From an uncultured Bacteroides sp. (GTDB lineage: Bacteria; Bacteroidota; Bacteroidia; Bacteroidales; Bacteroidaceae), in the NCBI GenBank assembly GCA_900553185.1, contig USCT01000013.1:1-49470 (forward strand): a stretch of 49,470 nt of DNA, given 5' to 3'. Shown here one piece after another: positions 44,169-49,470 of this stretch (positions are counted from its first letter, which is position 1; the number at the start of each line of letters is the position of its first letter). The position numbers and the translations under genes were made by a program. The notes beneath the pieces are model-generated. The model did not search any database. It was not told where the DNA came from and saw only the letters and a program-made list of their open reading frames with translations.

Positions 44169-44499
44169 GGTATTCGATTGAAGTATTTTATAAAATAGAA
44201 TCAGTCACACATTGCAAATATCGATGAATTATTCTTTCAAACCTCTTCCTTGAAAGAAATTATAAATGAGTGTTAGAATATAAATGCTGATAATCAGAAT
44301 GATACATCTATGGATATTCCTTTATTTTATAAATGTTTTGAAAGTTGTTATTTTCTTTTATGTATGATGAAGACTTGGAAATCAGACGTTTTGAAGAAGA
44401 TTCTTAGTGTCAGAATAAAAAAACAGACTGTTCCGATAAAAACGGAACAGTCTGTTGAAAGAAGCTATTTTGTGAGTTGTTCAGACAATAATGCTGGAA
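44169..44499 (-). other. 331-bp gap between pullulanase and susD
   Basis: It contains the susD terminator (44415-44456). A near-match to the -7 box, GATATTTG (- strand, 44215-44222, one mismatch), lies about 47 bp before the pullulanase start. A + strand open frame crossing the terminator is rejected. Confidence 0.55.
44415..44456 (-). terminator. Terminator after susD
   Basis: Read on the - strand, a perfect 14-bp stem (AACAGACTGTTCCG with CGGAACAGTCTGTT) around a 7-nt loop is followed by a run of T (TTTTTTTA). It separates the susCD transcript from the pullulanase gene. Confidence 0.88.
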
Positions 44500-46284
44500 T
44501 CAGTTCAAGATAACTCCTGCGTCGCTGGTCGGATTCTGAGTCAGTGTACATCCGCTCGGATAAGAGTTGATGGCAGTCTGCGGAATGTAGTAAGTTACAC
44601 GGTAATCGGTTGCCGGAATATCTTCCATCGCATTGTGAGGTCCCGGATAATGACGGGTCAACGGGTCACCGTTACGGAATACATCGTAACTGCGTTCTGC
44701 CTGGTAAGCCAGTTCAAGCTGACGTTCTTTATCGATTCGTTCTCCAGCATTGGTTGCATCGAGTGAAGCATATCCTGCACCCGGAATGGAACGTTCACGG
44801 ATGGTGTTCAGGTCTGTCAAGGCTGAGCCATAGTTACCCAGTTTGGCGTATGCTTCTGCACGGTTCAAATACATTTCATCCAAACGGGAAATGATGGGTG
44901 AATGTAATTGTGATTCCAGATTGTCTTCTCTTGAACATTTGGTGATGTAAAACATTGGATATCCATTGTTCAGTGCCATCTGATAATCAACTACACCAGT
45001 GTATGTACTACCATTATAATTAATAGTATAATATTCTTCTTCAGGAGTTCTTTCTGAATAGAGGCTGATAGGGTATCTATCTTTTGGATTACCGTTTTCG
45101 TCAACAGTCCAGCATTCTGTTCTGTCTTTATTTACTGGGAGCTGTACATAGGTAAATCCTGTTCCTGTTGCGTTGGAAGTTATAAAGCGTAATACTTCAG
45201 TATAATTCCCGTTATCATCTACTGAATATTGAGGTTCAATAAACTTAGCTCGTGCGTCTACAATTCCGTCATCACCTTTTCTCCAGTCATTACGTCCGGT
45301 TTCATCCAAGAGTTCGAGATATTTGGCACTAGCGTACATTTCTCCCCATCCCATACCACCGATGTTGGAATACATACCTCCGATACCATAGTAATAATCG
45401 TCACCAGGGAAGTCAGCAGCCAAGCGCTTGATCACAAAGATTGCTTCCGGATAGTTTTCGGGCGCAGTTCGGGCTGACTTCATATAATCTTCACGAGAAA
45501 CCAGATGGAAATTTGGAGACTCAATGACACGACTTGCGTAATAGACAGCAGAATCAGCATATAGTGTGTTAGGATTTTCGTAAGTCCCGCTCATATATAG
45601 ATATACTCGTGAAAGCATGGCTTGGGCTGCTTCTTTGGAAGCATAATCTGCATTTTTGAATGGAGTCGTAATCAGGTTTTCGGCAGTACGCAAGTCATTA
45701 ATAGCCTGTTGATAAGTTTCTTTTACGGTAGAGCGGTCAGGTAAAGATAAGTTCCCAATTTCTTCTTCACTTGGTGTTCCGTTTACGATGGGCACTCCAA
45801 GATTCTTATCAGGTGCCTGGTAGTAAGGACGACCGAAAGCACGGCACAGATAGAAATACATCATACCACGTACATAATAGCATTCTCCCAATTTACTTTT
45901 AATTTCCGGATCATCTGTATCTTGGGCCATATTGATGATATTCGATGCCTGTGCAATGGCTTTGTAACCATAGTCCCAGAAACTTTGTAGACGATAGTTA
46001 TCCGGTGTGCGTGAATAAGTGATGAACTCGTAAAATGCATCGGTGGAGGCACCGCGAATCATCATGTTGTCACCAGCATATTCACCAAGACGATGCATAG
46101 GATCCGACCATGTCTTTAATTGTGCGTACATACCATTAAGCATGTTGTCAAAAAGAACTTCTTGGTTCTCTGTTACTTGATCGCTTGCCATATAGTTATT
46201 AGGAAATCGATCTATATCACAGGATGTGAATACTCCTCCTGTGATACTCAAGGATAAAAGTATTGTTGAGGTTATCTTTTTCAT
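44500..46284 (-). CDS. susD: SusD/RagB-family nutrient-binding lipoprotein
   Basis: 594 residues. SusD-type proteins lie on the surface and close over the SusC channel to deliver glycans. The signal is MKKITSTILLSLSITGGVFTSC, with the lipidated Cys followed by DIDRFP. The N-terminal TPR-like helices contain RGMMYFYLCRAFGRPYY, a typical SusD stretch, and the C-terminus has DEMYLNRAEAYAKLGNYGSALTDLNTIRERS and ERQLELAYQAERSYDVFR. It begins 11 nt after susC. The gene symbol is used for the family; the true substrate is inferred from the linked pullulanase. Confidence 0.94.
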   Translation of the reverse strand: MKKITSTILLSLSITGGVFTSCDIDRFPNNYMASDQVTENQEVLFDNMLNGMYAQLKTWSDPMHRLGEYAGDNMMIRGASTDAFYEFITYSRTPDNYRLQSFWDYGYKAIAQASNIINMAQDTDDPEIKSKLGECYYVRGMMYFYLCRAFGRPYYQAPDKNLGVPIVNGTPSEEEIGNLSLPDRSTVKETYQQAINDLRTAENLITTPFKNADYASKEAAQAMLSRVYLYMSGTYENPNTLYADSAVYYASRVIESPNFHLVSREDYMKSARTAPENYPEAIFVIKRLAADFPGDDYYYGIGGMYSNIGGMGWGEMYASAKYLELLDETGRNDWRKGDDGIVDARAKFIEPQYSVDDNGNYTEVLRFITSNATGTGFTYVQLPVNKDRTECWTVDENGNPKDRYPISLYSERTPEEEYYTINYNGSTYTGVVDYQMALNNGYPMFYITKCSREDNLESQLHSPIISRLDEMYLNRAEAYAKLGNYGSALTDLNTIRERSIPGAGYASLDATNAGERIDKERQLELAYQAERSYDVFRNGDPLTRHYPGPHNAMEDIPATDYRVTYYIPQTAINSYPSGCTLTQNPTSDAGVILN

Positions 46285-46295
46285 AAATGTACTGG

Positions 46296-49200
46296 TTAGA
46301 AGGTTAAATTGATACCGAACATGAATTTACGTGTAGATGGATAAAGGTTTGCTCCAGCAGTACCAATTGACTTGTAGGTACCGGTAGTTTCATCGTAGTA
46401 AGCTGGAACTTCAGGGTCGATGCCTGAGAATCCTGTAAGTGTAAATACATTTTCGGCTGTGAAATAAATACGCATGTTCTGGATATAATATTTAGACAGG
46501 TCTAAATTATAGCCAATAGACAGAGAACGCAGTTTCAGGTAATCTCCATCTTCCAAATAACGGGTAGAAGCCTTGTTTGAATTGCTCTTGTTTCCGTAAG
46601 AGGCAGCAGGATGAGTGGCAATATCGCCTTCTTTCTCCCAGCGTGACCAGCCGTCAATCAGCTTCATCTGGTTACGGTCTGTATAGGCACCATCTGAGTC
46701 GTATTCCTGACGTGAATAGTTATAGATTTTACCACCAAGTGAGAATCCGAATGAAGCATTCAAATCAATATTTTTCCATGTCAAAGAGGTATTGAATCCG
46801 CCGAACAGTTTCGGTGAAGTAGCTTCTGTCATTACTTGTTTAGCCTCAGAATAATTGCTGGTTGTTTCTCCACTACCATCGTTTTTGTACCACAATGGAG
46901 CTCCGTTTTTCGGGTCAACGCCAGCCCATTCGCGCAGGTAGTAACGGTCAGTGCTATAACCTACCTTCAACACTTTTTCTGCTGCTCCGGCGATGCTTGT
47001 ATCGTTACCGCCACCACCGATAATCATCATGTTCGGGTCGTCACCATACAGCTTTTCAAGCTTGTTCTTGTTATAACCCATATTCAGGTCAAGACTCCAC
47101 AACCAGTCTTTTGTACGGATAATATCTCCCCCAATAGTAATTTCAATACCTGAGTTGCGCATTTCTCCTACGTTCTGCCAACGGCTGGTGATACCTGTCA
47201 ATCCGGAAACCGGAACTTGGTATAAGATGTTGGAAGTGTATTTGTTATAGTAGTCGAAGACGAAGCGCAGACGATTGTTGAAGAAGTTGGCATCAATACC
47301 TACTCCAGCGGTGTAAGTCTGTTCCCAAGTCAGATCTTTATTGCCAACCTGGCTGATAAGAATAGCAGGAATGCCATTGTAGTTGGAAGAAACAGAATAC
47401 AAACCGTATTGCGGATATTTAGAATATGGAATGTTACCTACAGAACCGTATGAAGCACGCAGTTTCAATACGTCTACCCAGTCGGCTTTGAACCATTTTT
47501 CGCGGTTAATGTTCCATCCACCACTGATTGAGAAGAAATTACCATACTTCTTGTCATCACCAAAGTTTGAAGCGCCATCTCTACGCAGAGATACTTCTGC
47601 AAGATAGCGGTTGTCGTAAGTATAGTTTGCTTTGGCGAAAATTGACTGTTTAGCCCATTCAGTAAGGTTTCCTCCAACTTCTTCAGGGGTAGCAGTTGCA
47701 TCCAGCACCTCAAAACCAGAAACGATACCGGTACCTTTGGCGTTGATTACTTTGGCAGATGTGTCCATAAATTCGTATGCCAGCAACGCTTGTACGGAGT
47801 GTTTTCCAAACATTTTGTTGAATGTCAGGTACTGGTTGGTGTATCGTTGTATGTTGTTGGTCTGTTCTTCTTCTACACGTCCTTGTACTCCAGAAGCACT
47901 ATCAGTACGTGGGTCTGTATAAGTAGATTGGAAGTAACCTGTCCAACGATAGTTATTAACAGATGTAAAAGTCAGCCAATCGGTAATTTTTATGTCAAAG
48001 TCAAAATTTCCGGAGAATTCGTACGTTTTTCTTGTAGTATGATTTCCGTAAGAAATGGAGTTCAAGTAGTTCAAGTCAGAACTATCTACCCATCCGCTAT
48101 AACGGTCAGGAACCAGGTTGCCATCTTCATCGTATGGACTATCCCAAGGGAACATTGTATATTTAGCTGTATAGTCATATTGAGAATCATCCGTGTTTTT
48201 CATTGAACCGGATATGTTCGGTTTGATGGTTAGCCAGGAGAACGGTTTGTAATTAGAGCGATAACGGAAGCTGTAGCGGTCATATTTATAACCTTTCACG
48301 GTTCCTTCTTCACTGTAGTACCCCAATGAGAAATAGGAACTCATTTTCTCACTTCCTCCAGATAACGAAATATTATAGTCCTGAGTAAATCCGGCTTGTG
48401 AGGCCAGTTCTCCCCAGTCAAAATTGGCATTTCTTAAATTTGGATTCCAGCGTGAGAACTTGATGCTTTCCTGATTAGGGAACGAAGCATAATAATCGTA
48501 TAGTTCAGCTCCATTCATGACTTCCATCTTTCCATTTGTCATCGTGCTGACACCCATCTTAATGGAGGCATTGATTTTCATTTTTTCGCTTTTACCCATC
48601 TTTGTGGTTACGATGATGACACCATTGGCACCTTGTGAACCATAGATGGCAGTGGAGGCAGCATCTTTCAAGATAGTCATGTTTTCGATATCCGATGGAT
48701 TCAATACACCAGGGTCTTCCCCTACGATTACTCCATCTACTACCCACAATGGAGAGGTACTTCCACTCAAGGTAGCACGCCCGCGGATTTGCACTGCTCC
48801 ATTGGAGCCAGGCTGTCCTGAACCTGGTGCGACATATACTCCGGATACTTTACCATTCAGCATATTCTCAACAGTCGGGGTAGTAATATCTTTCAGTCTG
48901 TTTTCCTTCAAGGTAGACATTGCACCGGTTAAGCTTTCTTTTTTCTGTACGCCGTAACCTACTACTACTACTTCGTCCAGCGTTTCGGTGTCTTCTTCCA
49001 TACGTATTTTTAAATTGTTCTGTGCTTTTAATTCCTGGTCTTTATATCCGATGAAAGAAACCTGTAGAATGGCGTTGGAAGGAACTTCCAGTTCGTAAGC
49101 ACCGTCAATGTTAGTAATGGTTCCATTTGTGGTTCCTTTTACTAAAACATTAGCGCCGATAATGGGGTCGCCGGTTTTGGCGTCTAGAACAATACCTTTA

Positions 49201-49346
49201 ATCTTTTGGGTTTGCTGAACAACTTTTGCCATAGAAGTGGCACCTGTTGTAGGTGTAGAGGTAGCGAATACGGGCAAAGTACTACAGCATAATGCACTTG
49301 CCAATAAAGCTAATCTACTTTTGCGATTAACTTTTTTCGATTCCAT
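46296..49346 (-). CDS. susC: SusC/RagA-family TonB-dependent outer membrane transporter
   Basis: 1016 residues. It imports oligosaccharides across the outer membrane using TonB energy. Signal peptide (1-28, cleavage after VFA); a carboxypeptidase-like regulatory domain (about 47-125, KIKGIVLDAKTGDPIIGANVLVKG...FIGYK); a TonB-box-like DEVVVVGYG; a plug domain (about 130-240) with GSQGANGVIIVTTKMG; and a 22-strand barrel ending in RKFMFGINLTF with a terminal Phe. It leads a susC-susD unit. A good -7 element lies upstream at 49394-49401. Confidence 0.95.
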   Translation of the reverse strand: MESKKVNRKSRLALLASALCCSTLPVFATSTPTTGATSMAKVVQQTQKIKGIVLDAKTGDPIIGANVLVKGTTNGTITNIDGAYELEVPSNAILQVSFIGYKDQELKAQNNLKIRMEEDTETLDEVVVVGYGVQKKESLTGAMSTLKENRLKDITTPTVENMLNGKVSGVYVAPGSGQPGSNGAVQIRGRATLSGSTSPLWVVDGVIVGEDPGVLNPSDIENMTILKDAASTAIYGSQGANGVIIVTTKMGKSEKMKINASIKMGVSTMTNGKMEVMNGAELYDYYASFPNQESIKFSRWNPNLRNANFDWGELASQAGFTQDYNISLSGGSEKMSSYFSLGYYSEEGTVKGYKYDRYSFRYRSNYKPFSWLTIKPNISGSMKNTDDSQYDYTAKYTMFPWDSPYDEDGNLVPDRYSGWVDSSDLNYLNSISYGNHTTRKTYEFSGNFDFDIKITDWLTFTSVNNYRWTGYFQSTYTDPRTDSASGVQGRVEEEQTNNIQRYTNQYLTFNKMFGKHSVQALLAYEFMDTSAKVINAKGTGIVSGFEVLDATATPEEVGGNLTEWAKQSIFAKANYTYDNRYLAEVSLRRDGASNFGDDKKYGNFFSISGGWNINREKWFKADWVDVLKLRASYGSVGNIPYSKYPQYGLYSVSSNYNGIPAILISQVGNKDLTWEQTYTAGVGIDANFFNNRLRFVFDYYNKYTSNILYQVPVSGLTGITSRWQNVGEMRNSGIEITIGGDIIRTKDWLWSLDLNMGYNKNKLEKLYGDDPNMMIIGGGGNDTSIAGAAEKVLKVGYSTDRYYLREWAGVDPKNGAPLWYKNDGSGETTSNYSEAKQVMTEATSPKLFGGFNTSLTWKNIDLNASFGFSLGGKIYNYSRQEYDSDGAYTDRNQMKLIDGWSRWEKEGDIATHPAASYGNKSNSNKASTRYLEDGDYLKLRSLSIGYNLDLSKYYIQNMRIYFTAENVFTLTGFSGIDPEVPAYYDETTGTYKSIGTAGANLYPSTRKFMFGINLTF

Positions 49347-49393
49347 AATGTAAGGTTTTTTGTCTATAAAAATTAATTTGTGATAAAACGAAA

Positions 49394-49401
49394 CAAAATT
49401 A
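49394..49401 (-). promoter_or_regulatory. Candidate -7 element (TAATTTTG) for susC
   Basis: Read on the - strand, TAATTTTG matches TAnnTTTG and lies 47 bp before the susC ATG. A -33 TTTG at exactly 19-21 bp is not seen (a TTG occurs 16 bp upstream). Confidence 0.45.
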
Positions 49402-49470
49402 TGAATAAATGTTTTTACAATAGTTCGTTAAACATTAGCCTAGCCTAAGCGGCTTTGGCAGTAAATAAAA

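Noticed and set aside
44310..44513. + strand open frame of 67 codons in the susD-pullulanase gap
   Set aside because: It runs through the strong susD terminator and into the end of susD. No signal or known motif is seen.

Overview
The window is a chromosomal segment from a member of the Bacteroidota, most likely the Bacteroidaceae (Bacteroides/Phocaeicola-like). The evidence is the contiguous tuf-secE-nusG-rpl-rpoBC-str-S10-spc-alpha arrangement, promoters of the TTTG-N19-TAnnTTTG type, A-rich start contexts that mostly lack Shine-Dalgarno sites, a SusC/SusD pair, and fimbrillin-type lipoproteins. The genus is inferred from protein character only; no database search was possible.

Region 1 (1-31.8 kb, all + strand) is the core information-processing supercluster. 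It opens with a truncated tRNA-Gly, then tRNA-Thr, EF-Tu and tRNA-Trp, then secE, nusG and the L11/L1/L10/L12 genes. A strong hairpin with a T-run separates rplL from rpoB and rpoC. After a terminator comes a small DUF3467 gene with its own candidate promoter. The str group (rpsL, rpsG, fusA) follows behind the best promoter in the window. The S10, spc and alpha groups then run without a convincing terminator through secY, map, infA, rpmJ, rpoA and rplQ, ending in a terminator at 31.81 kb. There is no adk between secY and map. L36 and S14 are zinc-free versions.

Region 2 (31.9-41.9 kb) is accessory. A DoxX-like membrane protein is followed by a 466-bp gap with no convincing gene. Three large lipoprotein genes follow in tandem. 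All three appear to share an N-terminal two-domain fimbrillin/Mfa-like head. The first carries a C-terminal metzincin zinc-protease signature (HExxHxxGxxH). The other two are paralogues with a common C-terminal domain centred on a GIWWC motif, possibly related to the FISUMP family. Convergent to them is a two-component system on the - strand: a periplasmic-TPR histidine kinase and a NarL/LuxR-type response regulator whose genes overlap by 20 nt. This tandem is the best candidate here for an undescribed system: a surface or pilus-like platform displaying a protease and two adhesin-like tips.

Region 3 (42.1-49.4 kb, - strand) is a small polysaccharide utilisation locus for alpha-glucan: susC, susD, a terminator, then a lipoprotein type I pullulanase with its own terminator. 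SusC/SusD would import oligosaccharides released by the GH13 enzyme. No SusE/F-like protein or regulator is visible before the window ends.
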